The notes: generated by a model not told the origin, from the letters alone. A stretch of 64,000 nucleotides of DNA from Nansenia antarctica (GCA_963989245.1 OZ022355.1:24554809-24618808); one strand, 5' to 3'; positions 9,994-20,226 are shown, counted from the first letter of the stretch. Translations and numbers: made by a program.

Positions 9994-10131
9994 AAATAGG
10001 TTAATAAGGTGAATACAGTTATTATAGGCCTTAAAGTGTGACATTTTAAAAAATGTATTACATGTGGGGGTCCCTGGTCTGGTTGTCTCTCGTCCAAGGG
10101 GTCCTTGGGCTGAAAAGGTTGAAGACCCCTG

Positions 10132-10520
10132 ATTTAGTCATTTAAAGGCTATATTAAAAAGATGGGTTTTTAGTCTTGACTTGAACATATTTGCTGAGGT
10201 TGCATCCCTAATGTAAACTGGCAGTGCATTCCACAATCTGGGTGTATAACATGAGAATGCAGCCTCACCAAATCTCTTCTTTATATAGTTCTGTGCTACA
10301 TTACCAGGATGTGCATATTTGGACTTCTTTCGCAGTTCTTGTTGTATACATCTACTAGTGGATTCACAAATAACCAAGGTGGAATAATTGAATGTGGACC
10401 TGCAGGACTATACGGTGGATTATTATCTAAGTCATATCGTTTCGCTATTGTATTCCCTATTCATCCAAAACTCACATAAGTCAGTCTTATTATACTCCCC
10501 AACAATCTTGTATAATAGGC
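10132..10520 (-). mobile_element. L2-type LINE 3' end, right piece (split by hAT)
   Basis: Continues the piece ending at 7780. The minus strand reads KKRFGEAAFSCYTPRLWNAL, then FKSRLKTHLFNIAFK at its C-terminal end. Beyond 10377 the minus-strand frame is interrupted, but residual coding-like sequence continues to about 10520. Equivalents start at 24108, 38128 and 52082. Confidence 0.75.
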
Positions 10521-10620
10521 TTAGTAGGATGTGAACTATTCTGAGCTTGTAAATGAACCCAGTATGCTGACGTCACACGAGAAGTCAAGGCCAATTAACG
10601 AACCCTCACCCACCTTGTCT

Positions 10621-10718
10621 ACACGCGCTCCGCCGCTACGCACACGCGCTCCGCCGCTACGCACACGCGCTCCGCCGCTACGTACACGCGCATCGCCGCT
10701 ACGTACACGCGCATCGCG
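10621..10718. repeat. CpG-rich 21-bp tandem repeat (about 5 copies)
   Basis: Core GCGCTCCGCCGCTACGCACA; the last two copies have CATCG for CTCCG. Very GC- and CpG-rich within AT-rich surroundings. Copy number is constant at 24597-24694, 38617-38714 and 52571-52668. Confidence 0.92.
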
Positions 10719-10885
10719 AAAGAATCCATCCCGTTCTCCTCCTCAAACGATCCCTCAAAGTCAAATCATTAAACTTGCTTTTAATCTTTAACTATTTTCA
10801 TTGTTGTTTTTACTGACTGTGCTTTTGTTTGACTTGTTATGGATCTATTTTCTCTCGTGGAGTGTAGTGTGTCTGAGTACTGATA

Positions 10886-10886
<1 letters not shown>

Positions 10887-10940
<54 letters not shown>

Positions 10941-11270
10941 TATAATAATAATAATAACGTTTTATTTGTATAGCACTTGTCCTGCAAACGTTGCAGCTCA
11001 AAGTTCTCCAATCAAATAACCATCATTTTAATATTTAGTCATTTAAAGGCAATATTAAAAATATGGGTTTTTAGTCTTGACTTGAACATATTATGTGCTG
11101 AGGTTGCATCCCTAATGTAAACTGGCAGTGCATTCCACAATCTGGGTGCATAAAATGAGAATGCAGCCTCACCAAATCTCTTCTTTTGTACATGTGGTAC
11201 ACAGAGAAAACCAGCGCCAGAAGACCTGAGAGCTCTATTGGGCTGATATGCTAGCAAAGAAAAGCGCTAT

Positions 11271-11280
<10 letters not shown>
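10887..11280 (-). mobile_element. Third L2-type LINE 3' end
   Basis: (AAT)n run at 10889-10957, the GTATAGCACTTGTCCTGCAA block, and minus-strand coding GEAAFSFYAPRLWNALPVY, then FKSRLKTHIFNIAFK. It ends near the (TA)n run at 11276. It is closely similar to the other two L2 ends in the unit. Equivalents: about 24863-25250, 38884-39285 and 52837-53225, with variable (AAT)n and (TA)n lengths. Confidence 0.78.
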
Positions 11281-11307
<27 letters not shown>

Positions 11308-11313
11308 TGTATG

Positions 11314-11355
<42 letters not shown>

Positions 11356-11361
11356 CTGACA

Positions 11362-11662
11362 TATTAAGGACACATTAGGATTTGACTTGTATACATATGA
11401 AGAGACATTCCATGTCGGAATACTATAGCAACAGAGGGGTTATGACGCCGTGGAATCTCAAGACAAAGAGATGCTATTCTATCACCATTCTACTAGTTGA
11501 GAAGAGAAGAGAAGAGAAGAGAGAATTAAGAGTAGAGAAAGTTTGGAAAGCGTTAAGAACATAATAGATAGAGATAGATAGATAGAGATAGAGATAGTGA
11601 TAGAGATAGATAGATAGAGATAGATAGAGATAGAGAGTGATAGAGAGTGATAGCGATAGAGA
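11362..11662 (+). promoter_or_regulatory. Candidate promoter / 5' UTR region of gene 2
   Basis: About 300 bp of non-transposon sequence between an (ATT)n run and exon 1. It includes an (GAAGA)n stretch near 11500-11520 and a GATA/GATAGA-rich run at 11567-11660 right before the first ATG. No clear TATA box at a usable distance. Equivalent regions precede exon 1 of genes 3-5; before gene 3 about 10 bp are missing near 25524. This is the only place upstream of exon 1 that is not an obvious repeat, so I infer it holds the transcription start. Confidence 0.3.
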
Positions 11663-12271
11663 ATGTCAGACTCCGACACGGTATGTTCTACTCTCGTCAT
11701 TTCTGATAAATACAGAAAGATGTTATATATAGTCATCTAAAGATTATATTGTATGATATTGTAGCGAAAGGGAATCTTCTAGTGTAACTCGCCCCATGCG
11801 GGAGTCGAACCCCGATCTCCCGCATAACCGACGGCCCCGCTAACCACTATACCAAGAGAGTTAACTAGTGGTTAGCGCGGCCGTCGGTTATGCGGGAGAT
11901 CGGGGTTCGACTCGACGCTATATAAGTCTGCTATAAGTATTATTATTATTATTATTATTAAGATATTGGCTTGAATTATGCTGTTGCATGGTGTGCAGAT
12001 TAACACTTGAGTGAAGTTTAATGTATATAAATGAACTGTAGAGATACTTGATGTTCTACAGTGGATACAATGTAGTAATCTGTATACGGTATAGGACAAT
12101 CTGCTCTGTATACTGCAAGTACATCTAGCTTAGAGTCCTTAGCAACGCTTAGAGTCCTTAGCAACGCTTAGAGTCCTTAGCAACCCTTAGTCCTTAGCAA
12201 CGCTTAGAGTCCTTAGCAACGCTTAGAGTCAACTACACCTATATTTATAATATAACCCTGACTAACCACTA

Positions 12272-12333
<62 letters not shown>

Positions 12334-15300
12334 GCCTTGTGAACTGTTTATAGAAATTATAAACGATCTGTTAAACTGTTGAATAAATACCAGTGTCAAT
12401 AATACATACAGTATACATGCAGACCCTGGTCTCTGTATTCTGTATGGTTGTAAACTCAGACCCTGGTCTCTGTATTCTGTATGGTTGTAAACTCAGACCC
12501 TGGTCTCTGTATTCTGTATGGTTGTAAACTCTGTAAACTCAGACCTTGCTCTCAAAGATACTCCCTGCTAAAATAAAGGTTACATTAAATCTGGGACTCA
12601 TTGGAAGTTTTATGTAAAAAAAAAAGAAGAAAATAATAATAATAATAATAATAATTCTGCATGTATCAATCCCAGATTGCCCCTTCAAGTCTAATGAGAC
12701 AGATTCAAACTGCTGCTAGTTTTATCCATGAGCCATTCACATGTTCGTGAGCTTAGAATGATCAGGTTCTATCTCCGTTTAGGGCGGTTCAGAGATATTG
12801 AGCGTCAAAGTTTTTACATTCCATTATGTTTTGTGAGATGGAACCTTTGTATTTTATTAATTACTAACTCAAAAATTTCAACATTTTAAAAATAACACCA
12901 CACAGGCGTTAATAAACACCTAATGGATCAGATTATGTAAAAAAAACTACATTTAGTCAAAAATGGAGATAGAACCTTTTAATTCTAACGTCACGTGTTC
13001 ACATGTTCTTATGTTCACATGTTCAAAAAAGAGTGAGGAATCCCGTGATGAATACAGTGAGAAGACCACCATGTCTCACTCTGACAGTAACACGGTATGT
13101 TGTACAGATTAGGCATTAGAGCAATGCATCTTAATGAAGATATTGTCTTGAAGTATGCTGTTGCATGGCGTGTAGACTGACACTTGAGTGAAGTTTAATG
13201 TAAATGAAACTGTAAAGATACTTGATGTTCTATAATACAGCTATACAATGTAGTAATGTGTATATGCCTTGTGAACTGTTTATAGAAATTGTAAACAATG
13301 TGTCAAAGTGTTAATATAATATAATACATACAGTATACATGCATATACATATATAATACATACAGTATACATTTATGTACATATATATGCATATTCTTAT
13401 GTTCACATGTTCTCATGTTCACATGTTCAAACAAGAGTGAGGAAGACAGTGAGGAAGGTGTGATACCAAGGTTGAAGTTGAAGACAGAAAGCCTGGTGAA
13501 TCGAATGATGGAACGATATCAAACGATAATACTACCACTGAATCAAAAGATTAAAGATCAGGAGGTAGTGATTTGGGCGTTACATGAAGAAGTGCTGAAG
13601 AGGGATTCAACATTCAACATTCAAGATTTATTTATTGATAGAAGGGACAAGGAAAACCTGGGAAAGGAAGAGCGACAGGTGGAGATCCTCCCTGAAAGAG
13701 ACGCGGAGAACACGGTATGTTCTACTCTCGTCATTTCTGATAAATACAGAAAGATATTATATATAGTAATCTAAACATTATATTGTATGATATGATCACT
13801 TTTTTAAAAAATAAATGCCGGACGCTGGCGTTGCTTGTTCGCCGCTTCTCCGCCCGAAATCTATAGGTGTAATTGCAGTATGCAGAGTAGATTGTCCTAC
13901 AAAGACACTTCGATTTAGTAATCTAAAAACTAATTAGACCCCTAGGCTATACTGTCTTTTATCTATATTTTTTTTGTTTCTTTTGATTTTACTACTCGAT
14001 CTTTTCAGTTTGTAAAGCGTCTTTGAGTGGCTAGAAAAGCGCTATATAAGTCTGCTATAAGTATTATTATTATTATGAAGTTATTGGCTTGAATTATGCT
14101 GTTGCATGGTGTGCAGATTAACACTTGAGTGAAGTTTAATGTATATAAATGAACTGTAGAGATACTTGATGTTCTACAGTGGATACAATGTAGTAATCTG
14201 TATACGGTATATGCCTTATGAACTGTTTATAGAAATTATAAACGATCTGTTAAACTGTTGAATAAATACCAGTGTCAATAATACATAGCTACAGTATACA
14301 TGCATACCGTTAAACTGTTCATTTTGACCCAGCATTTGGTAGGGGAAGGCGCTTATTTGCATCAATGATCAATTGCCTAGCTAATTACCTCATTAACCAA
14401 TTACCTAACCCCGGGTGTCCTGGGGTTTAGTTTTAATATATATGTAGGCTAGTATATATGTATTATGTTACGGTACATGTGGGAAAACTAGGGTTAGGGT
14501 TAGACATGCCAGCATGTACCAAGTCGACGTAGCACCTAACCCTAACCCTAGTTTTCCCACATGTACCGTAACATACTGTATATATGTATATATAGTATGG
14601 ATATCTATGCCCCTCTGCTGGGCCAATCTGCAGAGAGCGTTTCAGTGGGGTGTTCTTGTGCTGAAGCTAGTTTAACGTTTTGATTGAGGACCTCTATGTG
14701 TTTGTTTTTGTCTTGATTGTTTTATAATGTTGTAATTTTGTATTTGTATTCTGTATGGTTGTAAACCCAGACCCTGGTCTCTGTATTCTGTATGGTTGTA
14801 AACCCAGACCCTGGCCTCTGTATTCTGTATGGTTGTAAACTCAGACCCTGGTCTCTGTATTCTGTATGGTTGTAAACTCAGACCCTGGTCTCTGTATTCT
14901 GTATGGTTGTAAACTCTGTAAACTCAGACCTTGCTCTCAAAGAGACTCCCTGCTAAAATAAAGGTTACATTAAATCTGGGACTCATTGGAAGTTTTATGT
15001 AAAAAAAAAGAAGAAAATAATAAAAATAATAATAATAATAATTCTGCATGTACCAATCCCAGATTGCCCCTTCAAGTCTAATGAGACAGATTCAATGGTG
15101 TGTTATTGTCTGTAAGGACAGGCTGCTGCTAGTTTTATTCATGAGCCATTCACATGTTCGTGAGTTTAGAATGATCAGGTTCTATCTCCGTTTAGAATGA
15201 TCAGGTTCTATCTCCGTTTAGAATGAGAAGGTTCTATCTCCGTTTAGAATGATCAGGTTCTACCTCCGTTTAGAATGATAAGGTTCTATCTCCGTTTAGA

Positions 15301-18300
15301 ATGATCAGGTTCTATCTCCGTTTAGGGCAGTTCAGAGATATTGAGCGTCAAAGTTTTTACATTCCATTATGTTTTGTGAGATGGAACCTTTGTATTTTAT
15401 TAATTACTAACTCAAAAATGTCAACATTTTAAAAATAACACCACACAGGCGTTAATAAACACCTAATGGATCAGATTATGTAAAAAACTAAATTTCGTCA
15501 AAAATGGAGATAGAACCTTTTAATTCTAACGTCATGTGTTCACATGTTCTTATGTTCACATGTTCAAAAAAGAGTGAGGAATCCCGTGATGAATACAGTG
15601 AGAAGACCACCATGTCTCACTCTGACAGTAACACGGTATGTTGTACAGATTAGGCATTAGAGCAATGCATCTTAATGAAGATATTGTCTTGAAGTATGCT
15701 GTTGCATGGCGTGTAGACTGACACTTGAGTGAAGTTTAATGTAAATGAAACTGTAAAGATACTTGATGTTCTATAATACAGCTATACAATGTGGTAATGT
15801 GTATATGCCTTGTGAACTGTTTATAGAAATTGTAAACAATGTGTCAAAGTGTTAATATAATATAATACATACAGTATACATGCATATACATATATAATAC
15901 ATACAGTATACATGCATGTACATATATATGCATATTCTTATGTTCACATGTTCTCATGTTCACATGTTCAAACAAGAGTGAGGAAGACAGTGAGGAAGGT
16001 GTGATACCAAGGTTGAAGTTGAAGACAGAAAGCCTGGTGAATCGAATGATGGAACGATATCCAACGATAATACTATCACTGAATCAAAAGATTAAAGATC
16101 AGGAGGTAGTGATTTGGGCGTTACATGAAGAAGTGCTGAAGAGGAAGAGTGCTGAAGATTCAACATTCAAGATTCAAGATTTATTTATTGATAGAAGGGA
16201 CAAGGAAAACCTGGGAAAGGAAGAGCGACAGGTGGAGATCCTCCCTGAAAGAGACGCGGAGAACACGGAGAGGGAGAGAATGCAGAGAGAGGCAGAGCAA
16301 GAAATGGAGAGGAGGAGAAAGGAGGAGGAGGAGGAGGAACGGAAGAGAGAGATCGATAGATTGATAAGAGAAGAAGAACAAATGATAGAGATGAAGAGAG
16401 AGGAGGATGGGAAGAAAGAGATCGATAGATTGATAAGAGAAGAAGAACAAATGATAGAGATGGAGAGAGAGGAGGAAAGGACAAAAGCCGAAAAGCAGGC
16501 AGCAATTAGAAAAAGACAGATGCAACAAGAAAAGCAAAAACTGTTAGAGAGAGACAGAATGCAGAGAGAGGAGCAAAAAGAAATGGAGAGGAAGAGAAAG
16601 GAGGAGGAGGAGGAAGAAAGGCAGAAAGCTGAAAAGCCTGAAGAGACAGTTAAGAACTCTTGGGAGAGACCGACACAAAAGAGAAGAGAGGGGGGGACCA
16701 TCCAGGCATGGGGGACCATCCAGGCAAGAGCAGAGAGGGGGGGACCATCCAGGGAGAGAGAGTTGCGTTTGAGAGGACGAGAAGACAGAGAGAGGATGTG
16801 GAAGAGAAAGAGAGAGGAGGAAAGGAAGAGAGATATCGTTAGATTAGAACAACAAAAACTAGAAAAAGAAGAACAGTTAGAGAGAGAGAGAATCCAGAAG
16901 GAGGAGGGGCAACAGATGAAACAGTTGGAAGAGCAGAACAACAGGGCAATGGAGGATGAAAAAAAGAAAACCCCTGAGAAAGAGGGAAATGGAATGGAGG
17001 CACAGAAAGACAAGAGCATCTGGAGAAGAGCCTTCAATTTCATTAATGAGAAGCAGAAGGAGAACAATCTCCAGAGGATTCAGAGGACCTACCAGAGAGA
17101 GGAGGAGGAGGGTCACAACACCTACATCCAACGTAAGTGTAGTATTTCTACCTTCTGAAATGAATGAATGAATGAATAATAATTATGAATAATAATAACA
17201 ACTTTTTATTTGTATAGCGCTTTTCCTGCAAACGTTGCAGCTCAAAGTGCTCCAATCATTATATAATCATCATTTAATTATTTAGTCATTTAAAGGCAAT
17301 ATTAAAAAGATGGGTTTTTAGTCTTGACTTATATATATTATATACTCATATTTGCTGAAGTTGCATCCCTAATGTAAACTGGCAGTGAATTCCACAATTT
17401 GGGTGCATAAAATGAGAATGCAGCCTCACCAAATCTCTTCTTTTGTACATGTGGTACTCAGAGAAAATGATCTTTATTGTCATTGCGACAGGTACAACAA
17501 AATTCAAATGCAAACCCTAGGTGCTAACAAACAAACACAGTCCTAAGATAAAAAAAACTAAACAAGAATGAGACATAAATAGGGGGGGATATAAATAAAA
17601 ATAGGGGGATAAGTGATCGGTAGACATCTGAGAATGTATCTATTATGTGAACTTCTATACTTCTATACACTATATGGCCTAAATGATGGCTAGGACTGGT
17701 GATATCAAGCGAAAGGTTCTTTATATTCAAATCTGCAGACATACACTAGTGATCACTTTCTTTTCAATAAAACGAGCTATTAGATATTCACTTTCAATTC
17801 AATGTACAATTCGTATTTCTCAAAAAACAACAAACTGTCAACTTATATGATTACCCATTTGGTTAATACAACAGAAATGTACTTATTTTTAACTATCAAT
17901 CAATCATGTAACATATTAATCAATCTCTTTTAACTGCCAATCAATAATGTAACATATTAATCAATCTCTTTTAACTGTCAATCAATCATGTAACATATTA
18001 ATCAATCTATTCTCTTTTAACTGTCAATCAATAATGTAACATATTAATCAATCATGTAACGTATAAAGTTACAACAGCAAGGCCTGACAATTAGCAATTT
18101 CTCTGATCAGTTACTGTCAACGTTTTGTTAGGTGTTCTATTCTATTCTAAACTTCGTACCTTTGGATATCGTCCTTTTCTCTGCCAGGTATCCCCACGTC
18201 TGGGGGCTTAATCTCGACGTGCACCCGGGCCCAGCGAGAGCAGGAGAAGAGAGCCGAGCTCTTAAAGAGGGAGAGGAACAGACAGAAGAGGGAGGACAAA

Positions 18301-18776
18301 TGGAATAAGATCCAGGAGGAAAAAGCAGAGAAGAAGAGTGCCAAGACTCAGAAGGAGGAGGAGCGCTATGAGAAGTGGGCTGCTCATAAGAGAGACCGGA
18401 GGCTGGAGGCGGTGGAGAGTGGCGCTGGAGAATTCTATACAGAGGAGATGGCAGGGGACCCAGAGGCAGCTAGGTTTCCAGACCGGAAGATGACAATTTG
18501 GCAGAAAAGAAAGTTGAGGTGAGAAATGCAGGTTGGAAGTACGATGCACAGACATTTCAAACACACATGTTCTTTAATTTATATAAAATGTGACCAAGAC
18601 TGTTGAGTATGAGGGGCTTGTTGAGGTGTTTGGCTCAACAACAACAACAACAAAAAAGTTGGTTGTCTAATGTTGTCACGTGTCTATGTGAGAGTCCTAT
18701 GGCTAATTATCTCTCCACTTCTGTCTTTCTGTCATCTTCCCCCAGACTGAAAGCTTTTCTGAAGATTGAAGATTGA
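11663..18776 (+). CDS. Array gene 2: charged coiled-coil protein, seven exons, about 646 aa
   Basis: Exons: 1 11663-11680; 2 13032-13094; 3 13436-13714; 4 15573-15635; 5 15977-17132; 6 18188-18518; 7 18746-18776. They total 1941 bp, an exact multiple of three with no internal stop. Exon 1 starts MSDSDT, with A at -3. Exons 1-4 end in phase 0 (ACACG before GTATGT), exon 5 in phase 1, exon 6 in phase 2; the phases join correctly. Layout: residues 1-141 acidic, with the module SEE..SDSNT then SEEDSEEG..AENT repeated; about 240-530 an E/R/K-rich helix with a 23-residue direct repeat (core EIDRLIREEEQMIEM); 527-637 a basic and acidic helix ending in a less charged part (GAGEFYTEEMAGDPEAARFP); C-terminus LKAFLKIED. 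No signal peptide or membrane segment is seen. I do not recognise the family; such proteins are often labelled trichohyalin-like on composition alone. AATAAA lies 36 bp past the stop. The acceptors of exons 2-5 (CAAAAAAG, CAAACAAG) are weak, so those joins rest mainly on frame and conservation. An alternative start is the ATG in exon 2 or 4 (ACCACCATGT, strong context). Confidence 0.62.
11803..11912. repeat. Inverted pair of tRNA-like sequences in intron 1, unit 1
   Basis: Arms 11803-11849 and 11866-11912 are 47 bp each with one mismatch (46 of 47 pairs) and a 16-bp spacer. Read outward from the centre, each arm has a tRNA A-box-like TAGTGGTTAGCG and a perfect B-box GGTTCGACT. The minus-strand copy also has TGGTATAGTGG and ..GACTCCCGC. 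The T stem pairs at only 3 of 5 positions and the anticodon loop lacks U33, so neither is a normal tRNA. It is inserted between intron sequence shared with intron 3 and the TATAAGTCTGCTATAAG tail. Confidence 0.85.
12129..12230. repeat. 19-bp tandem repeat CTTAGAGTCCTTAGCAACG
   Basis: About six copies, one shortened to CCTTAGTCCTTAGCAACG. It lies in intron 1, followed by unique sequence and a (TA)n run at 12270-12325. Equivalents: 26100-26200, 40142-40243 and 54076-54177, with no copy-number change noticed. Confidence 0.9.
12331..13031 (+). repeat. Internal duplicate of the intron 3 sequence, upstream of exon 2
   Basis: Homologous to the region before exon 4 (1-1432 in unit 1, 14206-15572 in unit 2). 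It lacks the telomere-motif inverted repeat and about half of the minisatellite copies. Together with exons 2-3 it forms one half of an in-unit duplication with an offset of 2541 bp (13032 to 15573). Same in every unit. Confidence 0.8.
13436..13714 (+). CDS. Gene 2 exon 3 (93 codons, phase 0-0)
   Basis: Begins SEEDSEEGVIPRLKLK and ends PERDAENT, then donor GTATGT. It is a near copy of the first 97 codons of exon 5. It lacks four codons (around KSAE) and has Q for P and P for S in the MERYPTIILSLN stretch. Exon 5 reads straight on at the point where this exon has its donor. An ATG lies 21 bp upstream (13415), but that stretch is the presumed acceptor region. Confidence 0.6.
14012..14074 (+). 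mobile_element. Retroelement tail fragment in intron 3
   Basis: GTAAAGCGTCTTTGAGTGGC then AAAAGCGCTATATAAGTC and an (ATT)n run: the end of a common fish SINE/LINE tail. The last part is also found right after the tRNA-like pair in intron 1 (about 11919-11960), so the two introns share this insertion by descent. Confidence 0.55.
14464..14575. repeat. Telomere-motif inverted repeat, unit 2
   Basis: Arms 14464-14503 and 14536-14575, same sequence as in unit 1, intron 3 of gene 2. Confidence 0.92.
15977..17132 (+). CDS. Gene 2 exon 5 (large coiled-coil exon)
   Basis: 1156 bp, phase 0 in and phase 1 out, donor GTAAGT. The open frame extends left to an ATG at 15956 and right to a stop at 17158, both beyond the predicted splice sites. 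Composition is dominated by E, R, K, Q and M. A 69-bp (23-residue) tandem direct repeat lies near 16345-16470, and a stretch with several Gly and Trp (TIQAWGTIQARAERGG) interrupts the helix near 16700. Private change: K to R in the ERKRKEE motif. Confidence 0.75.
18188..18518 (+). CDS. Gene 2 exon 6
   Basis: 331 bp, same as in gene 1 except a silent ACC to ACA (Thr) at 18441, shared with gene 5. Confidence 0.7.
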
Positions 18777-18811
18777 AGATGCGATGCAGCCACTAACTGG
18801 TAGACAAAACA

Positions 18812-18817
18812 AATAAA
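18812..18817 (+). terminator. Poly(A) signal AATAAA of gene 2
   Basis: AATAAA 36 bp downstream of the exon 7 stop. The same hexamer sits at the same distance in the other genes: 4659-4664, 32827-32832, 46865-46870 and 60789-60794. Confidence 0.6.
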
Positions 18818-19830
18818 GCAACAAAGTTAATTAATATTAGTGAATTAATTAGTGGAAACCCCACTGACTAGCCATCCAATTCAATTGTTTCTTTTTGGAT
18901 TCTGTCCAGGAGATAACACAGTGTTTTACCACATCTGATGCCACCCATAGTACTTCTACTTCTTTTCGTTTCTCTGAATGGTGGTTATATGACAGTTTCC
19001 CATTTCTTTCTTTCTTATTTATTTTATTTATTTATTTATTTTTCTTTCTTTCTTATTTCACGTTTGTTGGACACTGCAAGGTCTATTGAGTAGTGGGCAG
19101 ACAAGGCAGTGCTCCAGACCATGGTCTGCCCATTTCTTTCTTTCTTTCTTATTTATTTTCATTCTTTATTTATTTATTTTTCTCTCTTTCTTATTTATCT
19201 TCTTTCTTTCTTTCTTATTTATTTTCTTTCTTTATTATTCATTTTTCTTTCTTTCTTATTTATTTATTTATTTTTCTCTCTTTCTTATTTATTTATTTTC
19301 TTTTTTTCTTTCTTATTTATTTTCTTTCTTTCTTTCTTATTTAGAGAGTTTTCCACTGAGCCCATGGTGCTTCTGGGCCAGGTGGAGGGGCTTCAGTGGG
19401 GTTAGGGTTAGGGTTCCTCTAGGCATGCTAAAAAACATACTAAACATCTAGTAAAATCACATTTTACGAAAGGTGTCATTTTCAAGATGGCTGTCGCGAT
19501 CTTCAAATGGCTATATCTCCACTTCTGTACAACTTAGACAGGTAGGGTTGGTGTCTAACCCTAGGTTTTATGGGTCAAGGAATACAATTCAATCAGTGAA
19601 ATTACCATTAGTTAATTCTTTTTTAACAAATCATATATGGGAATTGATTTCACCATTCAAATCAGCATGAATGTAAACTATTACTGTAGACAGACAGACT
19701 GTTAGCTGGTACAGATAGACAGACATACTGTTAGCTGGTACAGACAGACAGACAGACAGACTGTTAGCTGGTACAGATAGACAGACAGACTGTTAGCTGG
19801 TACAGATAGACAGACAGACTGTTAGCTGGT

Positions 19831-19864
<34 letters not shown>

Positions 19865-20226
19865 TGTTAGCTGGTACAGACAGACAGACTGTTAGCTGGT
19901 ACAGGTAGACAGACAGACTGTTAGCTGGTACAGACATACAGACAGACTGTTAGCTGGTACAGACAGACAGACAGACTGTTAGCTGGTACAGATAGACAGA
20001 CAGACTGTTAGCTGGTACAGACATACAGACAGACTGTTAGCTGGTACAGACAGACAGACAGACAGACTGTTAGCTGGTACAGACAGACAGACAGACAGAC
20101 TGTTAGCTGGTACAGATAGACAGACACTGCGTGACTATCGCTTACAGCTGTTGTTTCATGTGGTGCTGTTGATTTTCTCTTGGTTTTTCGGTGGACTGAA
20201 TTGGTCCCCAGCATCTGGTCAGAGGT

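Larger units (their letters stand above)
7781..10131 (+). mobile_element. hAT-Charlie-type DNA transposon, unit 1
   Basis: Terminal inverted repeats CAGTGGTCTTCAACC (left) and GGTTGAAGACCCCTG (right) differ at one position. An exact 8-bp target duplication, ATTTAGTC, lies at 7773-7780 and 10132-10139. Length 2351 bp. Both the termini and the 8-bp duplication are typical of the hAT superfamily. Inside lie a disabled ZBED-like transposase, (AAT)n runs and an LTR-like fragment. It landed in an L2 LINE end, which it splits. Confidence 0.93.
1..14202 (+). repeat. Tandem array unit 1 (about 14.2 kb)
   Basis: First of five head-to-tail copies. The phase mark is arbitrary: it is where the window begins, inside intron 3 of the array gene, at a sequence that recurs at 14203, 28169, 42204 and 56131. 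Unit 1 holds exons 4-7 of gene 1, the repeat-rich spacer, the hAT element and exons 1-3 of gene 2. It is the longest unit, with 6 copies of the 37-bp and 7 copies of the 26-bp minisatellite. Unit order and orientation are constant throughout. Confidence 0.96.

Noticed and set aside
10801..11019. Poly-isoleucine frames
   Set aside because: Translation of (AAT)n runs attached to LINE tails.
11785..11918. Functional tRNA genes
   Set aside because: Control boxes are recognisable, but the T stem pairs at only three of five positions, the anticodon loop lacks U33 and the acceptor stem is incomplete.
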